Assembly: GCA_001801575.1 (NCBI GenBank)
Contig: MGYC01000022.1
Coordinates: forward strand, 1-41,201
Reading direction: 5' to 3'
DNA from: Gammaproteobacteria bacterium RIFCSPHIGHO2_12_FULL_41_20
GTDB taxonomy: Bacteria > Pseudomonadota > Gammaproteobacteria > DSM-16500
DNA: 41,201 bases
A program made the position numbers and the translations under genes. The notes under the pieces are model-generated. The model searched no databases and was not told the origin of the DNA. It saw nothing but the letters and a program-made list of their open reading frames with translations. Every line of letters begins with the position of its first letter. Positions within the stretch are counted from its first letter, which is position 1. Of this stretch, positions 25,070 through 34,718 are shown one piece after another.

Positions 25070-26428
25070 TTAATGCGATGATTGTAATGTTTCTTGTAGA
25101 CGAAAGAAATCCGGATGTTGTAAGACGTGTTTATCCATGCGTAGATACAGAGTGGCTTCTTCAGGAATATACGTGATTTCAACTAGGCCGGGATATTGCT
25201 TCACTGTAGGTTGAATGGTTTGCCAGTGTTGCGGGGAAAGTTTAAACAAACGTGTGACAAGATGGTGGGGCGGTTTCATGAATATTGCTAACACTAACCA
25301 CATGCCACTGAGAATAACACAAAAAAGATAAATACTGAATAAGGAAAAGTGTTGATAGAGCCAGCCACCGACTATGCCGCCGATAAAAATACCAAAAAAT
25401 TGTGCACAAGAATAAATACCTAATGCCGTACCTTTGCGGGTTGCTGGTGCAGTTTTAGAGATGAGCGAAGGTAGAAAAGCTTCTAATGTAGAGAATCCGG
25501 TAAGAAAGACGGTGAGACCAATAGCTGCCATTGTCAAGCTATTCGGTGCGATGAAAAACAGTATTTCACTTACTCCTAATAAAACAATAGCGATTAAGAA
25601 AAAAGGTTTCAACTGTTGGTTTTTTTCTGCAACAATGATGCCAGTTAGGCTAAACATAAATGCAATCAATAACGCCGGACCATACAGCCATCCTTGTTGA
25701 TGTTCAGCTAAATGTACGTAGTTTTGCAAAGTGATGGGGATGGCAATAAAGCTGGCGGTCAATATAATGTGCAAAATGAAGATGCCACTGTTTAAACGCA
25801 TGAGATCTGCATTTTTAAACAAGGTAACAAAAGCAGCTAACTCTGGCTCTGTTTCTCGATGCCATGTAGATGCAGCGGGTTGGGGTACTAGCGTATACAG
25901 TATGACAATGGCAACGAGGCTAAATAGCATGGCTAAGAAAAACAATTGCCCTACTGTTATCCAACGCGTTAACAACGGGCCTAAAATCATGGCGATACTG
26001 AATGATAAGCCTATGGTCATGCCGGTAATTGCCATAGCTTTAGTGCGATGTTCTTCACGGGTTAGATCGGCTATCATTGCCATGATGGTACTACCTATCG
26101 CGCCGGCTCCTTGTAATGCTCGACCGATAATCATGCCGACGATAGTATGTGCCATAGCAGCCACGCCACTACCTAGTGCAAATAATAATAAGCCGCAAAG
26201 AATGATAGGCTTACGACCAAAATGATCTGACAGTGCACCAAAAGGAATTTGTAGTAAGGCCTGTGTTAAACCATAAATCCCCATTGCTAAACCAAGCAGA
26301 GTAGGAGTAACACCGTGTAAGTGTGGCGCATACAATGCAAAGACCGGTAAAATCATGAACAACCCTATCATGCGCAATGCCATGATGAGAGATAGCGCGG
26401 ATACCGCGCGTCGTTCATTGGATGTCAT
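25070..26428 (-). CDS. yajR: YajR-like major facilitator transporter
   Basis: A 452-residue MFS protein with 12 predicted helices and the motif GALSDHFGRKP between helices 2 and 3. After the last helix a soluble domain of about 65 residues (IQPTVKQYPGLVEITYIPEE) resembles the ferredoxin-like YAM domain of E. coli YajR. Its substrate is not known. It is divergent from uvrA and ends 15 bases before the ssb start, so the two are probably co-transcribed. Confidence 0.88.
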   Translation of the reverse strand: MTSNERRAVSALSLIMALRMIGLFMILPVFALYAPHLHGVTPTLLGLAMGIYGLTQALLQIPFGALSDHFGRKPIILCGLLLFALGSGVAAMAHTIVGMIIGRALQGAGAIGSTIMAMIADLTREEHRTKAMAITGMTIGLSFSIAMILGPLLTRWITVGQLFFLAMLFSLVAIVILYTLVPQPAASTWHRETEPELAAFVTLFKNADLMRLNSGIFILHIILTASFIAIPITLQNYVHLAEHQQGWLYGPALLIAFMFSLTGIIVAEKNQQLKPFFLIAIVLLGVSEILFFIAPNSLTMAAIGLTVFLTGFSTLEAFLPSLISKTAPATRKGTALGIYSCAQFFGIFIGGIVGGWLYQHFSLFSIYLFCVILSGMWLVLAIFMKPPHHLVTRLFKLSPQHWQTIQPTVKQYPGLVEITYIPEEATLYLRMDKHVLQHPDFFRLQETLQSSH

Positions 26429-26506
26429 GCTGACGCCCTCTCCAACAAAAATTCCTGTATATTATCCTAGAAACGGCAGCCGAGCGCGAGCTTTAAACGT
26501 TGTGAT

Positions 26507-26527
26507 CAGGAGTTCCTGTTCAATAAA
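26507..26527 (+). repeat. Solo sequence resembling the foldback-element terminus
   Basis: CAGGAGTTCCTGTTCAATAAA here differs from the terminus CAGGAGTTCCGCTGAATAAA of the element after uvrA by one indel and a few bases. No second arm lies nearby. It sits in the 125-bp gap between yajR and uvrA. Confidence 0.4.
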
Positions 26528-26553
26528 TATTCTCCAAGAATCAGGTATCAAGC

Positions 26554-29397
26554 ATGAAAAAAATCAGTATTCGTGGGGCACGTACCCATAACTTAAAGAA
26601 TCTCAATGTGGACTTGCCTCGCGATAAACTAGTGGTGATTACTGGTCTTTCCGGGTCAGGAAAGTCATCCTTGGCTTTCGATACACTCTATGCAGAAGGC
26701 CAGCGACGCTATGTGGAATCCTTATCCTCGTATGCGCGGCAATTTCTATCGATGATGGAAAAACCCGACGTCGATCATATTGAAGGCTTGTCTCCGGCTA
26801 TTTCCATTGAGCAAAAATCCACTTCACATAATCCACGCTCCACCGTTGGCACGATCACCGAGATCTATGATTATCTACGTTTATTATTTGCAAAAGTTGG
26901 GCAACCGCATTGTCCTGAGCATCAACATAAATTAGCAGCGCAGACGATTAGCCAAATGGTAGACATTGTACTCATGCTACCCGAAGACACTAAAATCATG
27001 GTATTGGCGCCAGTAATTCGCGAGCGGAAAGGTGAGCACCTCGAGGTGTTGCAAGAGTTACGTACCCAGGGGTTTGTGCGTGCGCGCATTGACGGTCACT
27101 TGGTGGAGTTAGACCAAGCGCCTAAGTTAGATTTACGCAAAAAACATACGATAGACGTAGTGGTTGATCGCATTAAAGTGCGCCCTGATGTACGTTTGCG
27201 TTTGGCAGAATCGTTTGAGACGGCACTACGTTTGTCTGATGGCATTGCTGCCATTGGCTGGATGGATGAGCCGCGACGGGCTATACAAGTGTTTTCTGCG
27301 AAATTTGCTTGTCCAGATTGTGGTTATAGTTTACCGGAATTATCGCCACGCCTATTTTCATTTAATAGTCCTCAAGGCGCATGTGCCACCTGTGAAGGTA
27401 TCGGGTTAAAAGCTTTGTTTGATGTGGATTTAGTAGTGGATCGTACACGTAGTCTAACGGACGGTGCCATTCGCAATTGGGATAGACGTAACACCTATTA
27501 TTATCAAATGCTAATGTCATTAGCAGAACATTACCATTTTGATTTAGATATTCCTTTCGAGCAGCTGCCCAAATCCATTCAAACTATGCTGTTGGCGGGC
27601 AGTAATGACAAGATACGTTTTCAGTATCGGGACGAAACAGGAGAAGTGCATACACGTGTTAGTCGCTTTGAGGGGGTATTACCCAATATGGAGCGACGTT
27701 ATCGAGAGACAGAATCAGACATGGTGCGCGAAGACTTGTGTCGCTATATTTCTAATAAACCTTGCGAAGAGTGTGCAGGAACCCGTTTAAATAAAGCAGC
27801 ACGGCATGTATATATCGCAGGGAAGAGTTTACCAGAGATTACAGCATGGCCGGTGGATAAAACCAAAGTATTTTTTGATGATTTACATTTACCTGGCTAT
27901 CGTGGTGAAATTGCAGAAAAAATCGTTAAAGAGTTAAGTAGTCGCTTGCGTTTTTTAATCGATGTGGGGTTGGATTATTTAAATCTAGGCCGCAGTGCAG
28001 AAACTTTATCGGGAGGTGAAGCACAGCGTATCCGCTTAGCTAGCCAGATTGGTTCTGGTCTGGTTGGGGTTATGTATATTCTCGATGAGCCTTCGATTGG
28101 CTTGCATCAACGTGACAATGCACGGCTGTTAAAGACACTGCAACGGTTGCGGGATTTGGGTAATAGCGTGATTGTCGTTGAACATGATGAAGAAGCAATT
28201 TTGAGCGCAGATTATGTGTTGGACTTAGGGCCAGGTGCCGGTGTGCATGGCGGCCATATTGTGGCGCAAGGTAAGCCTACCGATATTCTGCATAGCAAAC
28301 AATCACTGACTGGGCAATATCTTTCTGGCAAACGGCGTATTGCTATTCCGCAACAACGTTTAGCGCCTAATCCTGAGCGCAGCTTGCATTTACAAGGCGT
28401 ATGCGGGCATAACTTAAAACATATTCAGGTGAGTATTCCTATCGGCTTAATGACGTGTATTACCGGGGTGTCAGGTTCCGGTAAGTCGACATTAATTAAT
28501 GACACATTGGCGCCGGTTGCTGCGCGCGCCTTAAATGGCGTGGCAGGGCAAGAACCAGCAGCACATGAGAGCGTGCAAGGCTTGGAGCACTTAGATAAAG
28601 TGGTTGTCGTGGATCAAAGTCCTATCGGGCGTACGCCGCGTTCTAATCCAGTGACATATACGGGGATTTTCACAGCAATACGGGATTTATTTGCGGGTAC
28701 GCCTGAGTCACGCTCACGCGGTTATCAACCTGGGCGTTTTAGTTTCAATGTGCGCGGTGGGCGATGTGAAGCGTGTCAAGGCGATGGTGTAATCAAGGTT
28801 GAAATGCATTTTCTGGCAGATGTGTACGTTACCTGTGACATATGCCAAGGTCGACGCTATAACCGCGAAACCCTGGAAGTTCTATACAAGGGTAAGAATA
28901 TTCATCAAGTGTTAGAAATGACAGTGGAAGAAGCGCGTGAATTTTTTAGCCCTATTCCTGTTGTCGCGCGTAAATTACAAACTTTGCTAGATGTGGGTTT
29001 ATCGTATATTTCCTTAGGCCAAAGTGCGACGACGCTGTCGGGCGGGGAAGCGCAACGGATTAAATTAGCCCGGGAATTATCACGCCGTGATACTGGGCGT
29101 ACCTTGTATATTCTGGATGAGCCGACGACGGGGTTGCATTTTTATGATATTGAGCAATTACTAAAAGTGTTACATCGTTTGCGCGATCAAGGCAATACCA
29201 TTATTGTCATTGAACACAATTTGGATGTAATTAAAACCGCAGATTGGATTATTGATCTTGGCCCGGAAGGGGGAGATAAAGGTGGGCGTGTTGTTGCAGT
29301 GGGCACGCCGGAACAGGTGGCCAAGCATGCATCCTCTTATACCGGGCAATTTTTACGCGGCGTATTGGGATCTTTTTGCAGGAGTTCCGCTGAATAA
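26554..29397 (+). CDS. uvrA: Excinuclease ABC subunit A
   Basis: DNA damage-recognition ATPase of nucleotide excision repair. The 947 residues hold two ABC modules: Walker [14 protein letters not shown] near residue 31 and [13 protein letters not shown] near 645, each with an LSGGEAQRI signature. Zinc modules are CPDCGYS...CATCEGIG and CEACQGDG...CDICQGRR. The C-terminus reads SFCRSSAE, and these last six or so codons lie inside the downstream foldback repeat, so the native end was probably altered by the insertion. The ribosome binding site is weak (CAGG). No clear LexA box is seen. Confidence 0.97.
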   Translation: MKKISIRGARTHNLKNLNVDLPRDKLVVITGLSGSGKSSLAFDTLYAEGQRRYVESLSSYARQFLSMMEKPDVDHIEGLSPAISIEQKSTSHNPRSTVGTITEIYDYLRLLFAKVGQPHCPEHQHKLAAQTISQMVDIVLMLPEDTKIMVLAPVIRERKGEHLEVLQELRTQGFVRARIDGHLVELDQAPKLDLRKKHTIDVVVDRIKVRPDVRLRLAESFETALRLSDGIAAIGWMDEPRRAIQVFSAKFACPDCGYSLPELSPRLFSFNSPQGACATCEGIGLKALFDVDLVVDRTRSLTDGAIRNWDRRNTYYYQMLMSLAEHYHFDLDIPFEQLPKSIQTMLLAGSNDKIRFQYRDETGEVHTRVSRFEGVLPNMERRYRETESDMVREDLCRYISNKPCEECAGTRLNKAARHVYIAGKSLPEITAWPVDKTKVFFDDLHLPGYRGEIAEKIVKELSSRLRFLIDVGLDYLNLGRSAETLSGGEAQRIRLASQIGSGLVGVMYILDEPSIGLHQRDNARLLKTLQRLRDLGNSVIVVEHDEEAILSADYVLDLGPGAGVHGGHIVAQGKPTDILHSKQSLTGQYLSGKRRIAIPQQRLAPNPERSLHLQGVCGHNLKHIQVSIPIGLMTCITGVSGSGKSTLINDTLAPVAARALNGVAGQEPAAHESVQGLEHLDKVVVVDQSPIGRTPRSNPVTYTGIFTAIRDLFAGTPESRSRGYQPGRFSFNVRGGRCEACQGDGVIKVEMHFLADVYVTCDICQGRRYNRETLEVLYKGKNIHQVLEMTVEEAREFFSPIPVVARKLQTLLDVGLSYISLGQSATTLSGGEAQRIKLARELSRRDTGRTLYILDEPTTGLHFYDIEQLLKVLHRLRDQGNTIIVIEHNLDVIKTADWIIDLGPEGGDKGGRVVAVGTPEQVAKHASSYTGQFLRGVLGSFCRSSAE

Positions 29398-29555
29398 AAG
29401 ATGATAAGCGGATAGGTAGCAGTTCGCTAACACTGTCATCCTGAGCGTCAGCGAAGGATCTTCTTAATAAATCCTCGGTGTTTATTAAGAAGATCCTTCG
29501 CTGACGCTCAGGATGACAGTGTTAGCGAACTGCTGTTTATTCAGCGGAACTCCTG
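29379..29555. repeat. 177-bp foldback element at the uvrA end
   Basis: The ends CAGGAGTTCCGCTGAATAAA and its reverse complement enclose a second long inverted repeat. That repeat runs from GCAGTTCGCTAACACTGTC through TCCTGAGCGTCAGCGAAG to GATCTTCTTAATAAA around a nine-base loop. TCTTTTT occurs on both sides (29371 and 29556), which may be a target duplication. The trailing TCTTTTTT lets it act as an intrinsic terminator for uvrA. It shares its ends with the elements at 9.5 and 11.8 kb and its core with those at 11.8 and 36.5 kb. Confidence 0.85.
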
Positions 29556-29597
29556 TCTTTTTTAGCCTTTATCTAGAGGATGTTCATTGAACTCCGT

Positions 29598-32363
29598 CTA
29601 TGGTGATGACGGCGGCGTTGTCTTTGGCAGACCCGTTTCCGGCATGATTTCCGGTAGACGTTGTTTATTTTCCGCAAGCCAAGTAAAGGCTTTGTCGAGT
29701 GCCCTTCTATCTTTGTCAGTTAGTTCTATGTCCGTTCTATTTACTAATTTATATCCATATATTTTTTCGCAATACCATAGGATAGCTTTTACCGCGTTTT
29801 TATCAAATTTTGCATGTCCTTGGGTTTTTCCACCAATTTCCGTAGGAGGTTCGCCACAAGCATGATGATGACTTTGCACAACACGATAAGCATAAGACAC
29901 GTATTCTCTAGCTGCATTATCATCCTGTAAATTTTCACCAAATAAACGTTGTCTTACTCCTTTAGGTTGTTTTGATGAAGTTACAATATGAGTGCGGGAG
30001 CGATGTTGGGTTTGTTGGTGTACCAGTACAACCGTTCTCCGTGAAATAGGCTGTACCATTTGCGTGACTAAAACATTTTCGTCAAAAAGCGCTAAGCTTG
30101 GTGGTTTTTTTACTGCGGTAAAACCAAGGCCAGTTTTTGGGGTGCTGATGTGTACAGCATCTTTTAAAGATGCGTCTGCGTCAGCTAATACTTTTTTAAC
30201 ATAGCTATCTGCTTTTGCCATAGGAATAGTACGAGTTTCACCATATTGAAATATGTATTGGTGTTGGTGTTGCTCATACGCTTTTAGCGTATCATGGATG
30301 AATTGTTGCAAATGCTGGATTTGCATGATTTCTCGATAATTTCTTGCTCTATCTTCAGCGAGTTTTTCTAGCGCTGTTGTTAGCTCTTGTAAGCGATGGG
30401 TGAGATAGAGAATAAAGTCGAGTATTTGAGGTATGGATTCTTCTTCTGATGCCGCACTCTCCAGATCAGCATTGAGATCTGCTCGGCGTTTTAATATTCG
30501 ATAGGCTTGCCTACCGGCACGAGATTGTAGATATCTTTTTAGTATCTCATTGTCGTCTCTTACAGAAACATTAGGATAAGACTGTCGTGCTAATGGCAAT
30601 AATTCATTGCGTATAGCATCTTCGAGATCTTTTATATCAATAGGTTTTTTGAGTTGACGGTCATAGGTTGGGCGTAAATGGGCTGTATGGAATGTAACAT
30701 CGCCTGTTATCGAGGAAGTTTCTGCTTTGTGACGGCGTCGGTCAGCTGCAGCTAAAGTCTCATCTGCCCACTGTTCAATCTCAGTGAGGCGTTGTTGTTT
30801 TGCCGCTAAGTTGGCAATTATGCTATCTAGAATATCTTTTTTTTCTTTCCATAGAGCTTGCTTGTGAGTCAATTCGCGAGAGGGGGGTTGAGTGATTAGA
30901 TCTTCTTCTATGGCCTCTGCTTGTTTTTGCAGCCGTTGCGCAGCACTTAATGAATCTGGGATACAACAAGTCTGGCCTGAAAGCAATTCTTTTCTCTCGC
31001 GTTCTGCTTGCTCAAATTCTTGTTCACCTATGGCTTTTTCTAGTAACTGCATTTGTGTGTCTAATACCTCGATTTCTTTTTCTAGAAAAGTGAGGTCAAG
31101 GAGGAATTTATAAAAATGCTCAGCTTTAGTTAACTGTTGATCTAACGCAGTTAATGCAGCCCCGGCAGCGCTTTGTACTATTCTCTGTTGTTGCGGAATA
31201 AGCGTAGCAACAGCCGCACGCTCCGCATCGCTCAGGGCTTGTTTAGCTTGCTCGGTTATGTGTGCTATTTGCTGTAACTGAGGTGCCCATATTTGATATG
31301 TTTCTTGGGTTTCCGGGGATAGAGCGTTGAATATCGCATCCCAGTTAAAATCATCGTTAATCGCAGGCTGCCACCCGGGCCCTTGTATCTCCCTTTCAAA
31401 TTTCTGCAACCTAGATAAAACCGTTTTTTGGAATTGCTTATATTGGGCATCTAGTTTTGCTAGTTCTGCGTTGATATCAATAACCTCAACCTCTATATCA
31501 TCATCTTCTATAGCCTCTTCTCTATCATCGTCGGCGACAGCAGCAGCCGCAGTACCCGCCGCGGCAGCGGCTGCAGCTGCTCGATGAGTTGCATCATATG
31601 CGTCGAGTTCTTGTTGTGCGTGCGCGAGTGCAGTACGGCTAGGCTTAATATAGTTTTCTTGTAATGTAGGAAAGTAGCGATCGACTATCCCTCGCGTTGG
31701 CGCTGTGGTAGCAAGCATTTTTGCTATCCGCTCAGTCAATGCTAGTTGCTCTTGGTATACTCTTCGCAAATCAGGCAAGACGTCTGGCTTGGGAGCGGTG
31801 TGCTCTTCTGCATCACCTTGGAATTGGCTGAGAAGAGCCCATAGCCTTGTATTAAGGGGTTCTAATTTATCTAAGTAATCTTGCAGCAACTGTTGAATAG
31901 CGGGTATGCGGTCTGTGAGAGGAGAGGGAATGGCGCTCTCTGTTCCTAGCAGTTGCAGATAAGGAGTGATCTCTGGTTGCAGCAAACGAAGCAATCGTAT
32001 TTTCTCCAAGTCGCGATCTGTAGGTTCATCTAGGAGAAATCCTAAGTCTATGAGGGCATTTAATTGTATCGTTTCCGTGATGAGGCTGGTTAAATAAGGG
32101 TGTTTTGAGGTTATTAAAAATCCAGTGTTTATTCTTACGGATAACATCCAAGGTATATCATTAAATATTTTTTCTATATTGGCTTGTGTTAGGGTATTAG
32201 ATCGCACGAGAGTATTAAGTTCTGTTATTAAACGTGTATCTTGGCTTTTATCATCATTGCGATGGCTAATAAAAAACGGGCTACCCTCGCCTTCGAATAG
32301 AAACCGCAGGCAGGGATGTAGTTGATCCACTATTTCTTGTGGTGTTGTTCTAGGCATTGCCAT
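29598..32363 (-). CDS. Large coiled-coil protein, tandem family member 1
   Basis: Not recognised. A 921-residue soluble protein without signal or membrane segments. The N-terminus (LHPCLRFLFEGEGSPFF) matches the start of the next gene (LSPAIRFLFAENGPFVF). The middle is mostly helical coiled coil with a poly-Ala stretch and an acidic patch (about 264-295). From about residue 610 a C-terminal module begins at RAGRQAYRILKR and continues with HQYIFQYGE, TGLGFTAV, REYVSYAYRVVQSHHHACGE and AVKAILWYCEKIYGYKLVNRT. The same blocks occur in the two genes upstream on this strand. AAGAG precedes the ATG by eight bases. A secreted effector or structural role is possible; nothing shows which. Confidence 0.75.
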   Translation of the reverse strand: MAMPRTTPQEIVDQLHPCLRFLFEGEGSPFFISHRNDDKSQDTRLITELNTLVRSNTLTQANIEKIFNDIPWMLSVRINTGFLITSKHPYLTSLITETIQLNALIDLGFLLDEPTDRDLEKIRLLRLLQPEITPYLQLLGTESAIPSPLTDRIPAIQQLLQDYLDKLEPLNTRLWALLSQFQGDAEEHTAPKPDVLPDLRRVYQEQLALTERIAKMLATTAPTRGIVDRYFPTLQENYIKPSRTALAHAQQELDAYDATHRAAAAAAAAGTAAAAVADDDREEAIEDDDIEVEVIDINAELAKLDAQYKQFQKTVLSRLQKFEREIQGPGWQPAINDDFNWDAIFNALSPETQETYQIWAPQLQQIAHITEQAKQALSDAERAAVATLIPQQQRIVQSAAGAALTALDQQLTKAEHFYKFLLDLTFLEKEIEVLDTQMQLLEKAIGEQEFEQAERERKELLSGQTCCIPDSLSAAQRLQKQAEAIEEDLITQPPSRELTHKQALWKEKKDILDSIIANLAAKQQRLTEIEQWADETLAAADRRRHKAETSSITGDVTFHTAHLRPTYDRQLKKPIDIKDLEDAIRNELLPLARQSYPNVSVRDDNEILKRYLQSRAGRQAYRILKRRADLNADLESAASEEESIPQILDFILYLTHRLQELTTALEKLAEDRARNYREIMQIQHLQQFIHDTLKAYEQHQHQYIFQYGETRTIPMAKADSYVKKVLADADASLKDAVHISTPKTGLGFTAVKKPPSLALFDENVLVTQMVQPISRRTVVLVHQQTQHRSRTHIVTSSKQPKGVRQRLFGENLQDDNAAREYVSYAYRVVQSHHHACGEPPTEIGGKTQGHAKFDKNAVKAILWYCEKIYGYKLVNRTDIELTDKDRRALDKAFTWLAENKQRLPEIMPETGLPKTTPPSSP

Positions 32364-32442
32364 GTAAAAACTCTTTAAGTTTATATAGTTAAGTTAATTT
32401 ACCTTATATCCATGAGTATAGAAGATATTTCTTAACAGGGGA

Positions 32443-34602
32443 TTATCTCACTGGCCTAGCTCGCGGCACATCTGGCGGACGTGGCTTAAGCGCTCTTATT
32501 TGCTCATGTATCAAGAGATAAGCTTTCTGGAAGTTCTTTCTATCACCATTATCTAATTGGTAGCCGGTTTCATTTTGTACTTTACGACCTAGTTTTTCAC
32601 AAAGAAAAAGCATAGCGAGTATAAGAGTTTTATCAGTTTTTGATTCTCCACCATGACCAGAAAATTTATTCGGCAATTGCCCATAAGTATCACGATGGCT
32701 TTCGAGTACACGCAAAGCAGCGACCAGATAGTCAGCAGTGGATTTTGCAGTGAGAGGTTTGATTTGGCTAAGGCGGCTGGTGGGTGGCCCGGGTAGAATT
32801 GTTGTTACGCCACGGCGTTGTGAAGCGTTATATTCATGCACCCACCCTATTTTTTGCTGAGTTAGAGGTAATTGGATAACACTGATAATAGCTTTGCCTT
32901 CTTGAAATTCAGAGCGTGGCACTCCGGATGTGGGGCTATCGGAGCTGAGTACGACCCCATTGTCAGGGAACTTCTTTGCTAATTCCTCATGCGCTGTTGC
33001 CGCATCAACTATACACGTACCGGGAGCAAATTGTGCGATATAATTGGGTTTGTAACGCGTATTCTGGCGTAACACTTTAATCTCTTCTAATAAGCGGTGC
33101 ATCTGGTGTTGTTCTTCTGGTGTAATAGGTTCCATACGCCATGCGGTAATCATAGAACGCTGCGCTGCGGTGAGAAAAACATGTAGTGCGAGTTTTTTTC
33201 TTTCTAATTCTTTTTCTAACTGTTGTCTCTCATGTTCTGAGAGTGAGTCCCTTGCTAACTGTCTTTCTACTTCATCCACAGCCTGTTGGCGTTTGATTTT
33301 TTCATAAGCCAAGCAACCTGCGCGAGTATCTAGAATATAATCTAGCTCTTTCACTAGTTGATCAAATTTGCCATCTGCACTCGTTATGGCTGTGGTGAAT
33401 TCTTGTTGGGTTTCCTCCACAGATTTTTTTCTATGCCATGCCAATAATTCGATAGCTAAGGTAGGAGGCATGGATTGTGCATGTAACTGCGGACGAACAC
33501 GGTACTGGCTATGATAAAACTTTCCAAGGCGAATAGTTTCTGCTGTAGTATGAGAGGCTACTTCAGCGGCGGGTAGGTGAGGGGATAATAGAAAATCGAG
33601 TTGTCTCTGAAGTGTCTGTTGATACGTAACCAATTTTGCTGTGGCAGCAGGAACCCCTTGTAGTGCTGTAGTAAGTTCCTCTGTAGGATGCCGGCCTGTA
33701 GCTAGTTCATCAAGAGATCTATTTAATTGCTCTACCTTGTCAGAAATTGTACGTATCTTAAGCAGCTGTTCTTTAATCAGTTTGATCGCTGCCATATCAT
33801 TGTCTGTTGGCACAGGAGTAGCAGTTAACGTTGTGACAGCAGCATCAATTTCTGCAGCTGATTTTTTAATGGCAGCGGCGGCAGCAGAGGCAGCAGCAGA
33901 GGCAGCAGCAGAGGCAGCAGCAGAGGCAGCAGCAGAGGCAGCAGCAGAGGCAGCAGCAGAGGCAGCAGCAGAGGCAGCAGCAGAGGCAGCAGCAGAGGCA
34001 GCAGCAGCATCTGCGCCTACGCCTGCACCTGCATCGGCATCTACGTCTGCATCTGTGACCTCATCATCTGTATCGGGAGGTAAAGGCATAGCTGCAGCTG
34101 CAGTTAAAAGCAGTTGTTCTTGAATCTGCGCTCTGACGTCCACAAGTGGATCTGCTGCGCCAGCAGGATGGCGGTCTAAAACTCCCTGGATATATTGATG
34201 TAGGGGGTTGGGTGCTAGGGCGCGCTCTGTAGCCAGTTTTTTTACCCATGTATTCATTTGTTCTTGTAATGCTGCTGTATCGCCAAGGGTGCGTGCGTCT
34301 TCTAGTGCTTGCAGTAGTGGCCCATAGGTAATAAGTAAGCGGATGATGTCATCGGAGTTCTTCAGTGTGCCGCTGTTATCTCTACAACTTAGTGTTAGGC
34401 CATTCCCCCCAAGCTGAACTTCTAGGTCGTCGGTTCTACCTATAATAGCATTGCTAAATGGAGTAAAATTATCTATGACAGGAATCATGCCTGTATCTGT
34501 AGGTGCAAAAACGAAAGGTCCATTCTCTGCAAATAAAAACCGTATCGCTGGAGATAATTGCTCTAACTGTTCCGCATTAAGATCAATTCTCGTTGCTGCC
34601 AT
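32443..34602 (-). CDS. Large coiled-coil protein, tandem family member 2
   Basis: Not recognised. A 719-residue relative of the genes on both sides. The N-terminal domain (about 1-110) resembles member 1. An Ala/Ser block at about residues 199-240 (repeats of AAAS) comes from a 12-bp tandem repeat and separates it from a helical middle. The C-terminal module starts near residue 426 with RAGCLAYEKIKR, then YKPNYIAQF, STADYLVAALRVLESHRDTYG and AMLFLCEKLGRKVQNET. The tail is basic and Pro-rich. The 30 bases before its ATG match those before member 3 in 26 positions, a sign of gene duplication. Function unknown. Confidence 0.75.
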   Translation of the reverse strand: MAATRIDLNAEQLEQLSPAIRFLFAENGPFVFAPTDTGMIPVIDNFTPFSNAIIGRTDDLEVQLGGNGLTLSCRDNSGTLKNSDDIIRLLITYGPLLQALEDARTLGDTAALQEQMNTWVKKLATERALAPNPLHQYIQGVLDRHPAGAADPLVDVRAQIQEQLLLTAAAAMPLPPDTDDEVTDADVDADAGAGVGADAAAASAAASAAASAAASAAASAAASAAASAAASAAASAAASAAAAAIKKSAAEIDAAVTTLTATPVPTDNDMAAIKLIKEQLLKIRTISDKVEQLNRSLDELATGRHPTEELTTALQGVPAATAKLVTYQQTLQRQLDFLLSPHLPAAEVASHTTAETIRLGKFYHSQYRVRPQLHAQSMPPTLAIELLAWHRKKSVEETQQEFTTAITSADGKFDQLVKELDYILDTRAGCLAYEKIKRQQAVDEVERQLARDSLSEHERQQLEKELERKKLALHVFLTAAQRSMITAWRMEPITPEEQHQMHRLLEEIKVLRQNTRYKPNYIAQFAPGTCIVDAATAHEELAKKFPDNGVVLSSDSPTSGVPRSEFQEGKAIISVIQLPLTQQKIGWVHEYNASQRRGVTTILPGPPTSRLSQIKPLTAKSTADYLVAALRVLESHRDTYGQLPNKFSGHGGESKTDKTLILAMLFLCEKLGRKVQNETGYQLDNGDRKNFQKAYLLIHEQIRALKPRPPDVPRARPVR
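33887..34006. repeat. 12-bp in-frame tandem repeat (about 10 units)
   Basis: The unit GAGGCAGCAGCA repeats about ten times almost without change and encodes AAAS on the minus strand. Because the unit is a multiple of three, copy-number change would lengthen or shorten the linker of family member 2 without breaking the frame. Confidence 0.93.
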
Positions 34603-34631
34603 ATTGCATTCTCATTGTTGTGTTAAATGTT

Positions 34632-34700
34632 ATATCCTCACCCAAGCCCTCTCCCAGGAGAGGGGTCAGACCCCACAAAGACCCGCGGGGTCTGACTCCG
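34632..34700. repeat. GC-rich palindromes in a repeat-like spacer
   Basis: CCCTCTCCCAGGAGAGGG and the pair GGGGTCAGACCCC / GGGGTCTGACTCC stand back to back in the gap between family members 2 and 3. The first belongs to the CCCTCTCCC family also found at 36.6, 37.6 and 40.35 kb. The second resembles the GGGGTCAGG end of the transposon at 14.2 kb. A further GGGTCTGACCCC lies inside the 3' end of family member 3. Confidence 0.65.
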
Positions 34701-34718
34701 ATAAAACCACCTAGTCCA

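Noticed and set aside
25434-26225. Two long plus-strand frames opposite the YajR-like gene
   Set aside because: Antisense frames of a membrane protein gene; the minus-strand product has a clear family match.
26440-26553. LexA box upstream of uvrA
   Set aside because: CTGTATATTATC occurs near 26455, but the second half (ACAG) is missing at the required distance.
33887-34006. Possible CRISPR array
   Set aside because: Units are 12 bases, contiguous and without spacers, and they are in frame within a coding region.
33641-34123. Long plus-strand open frame rich in Ala and Glu
   Set aside because: It is the antisense reading of the 12-bp repeat in family member 2; the repeat has no stop in this frame. 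No ribosome binding site or family match.
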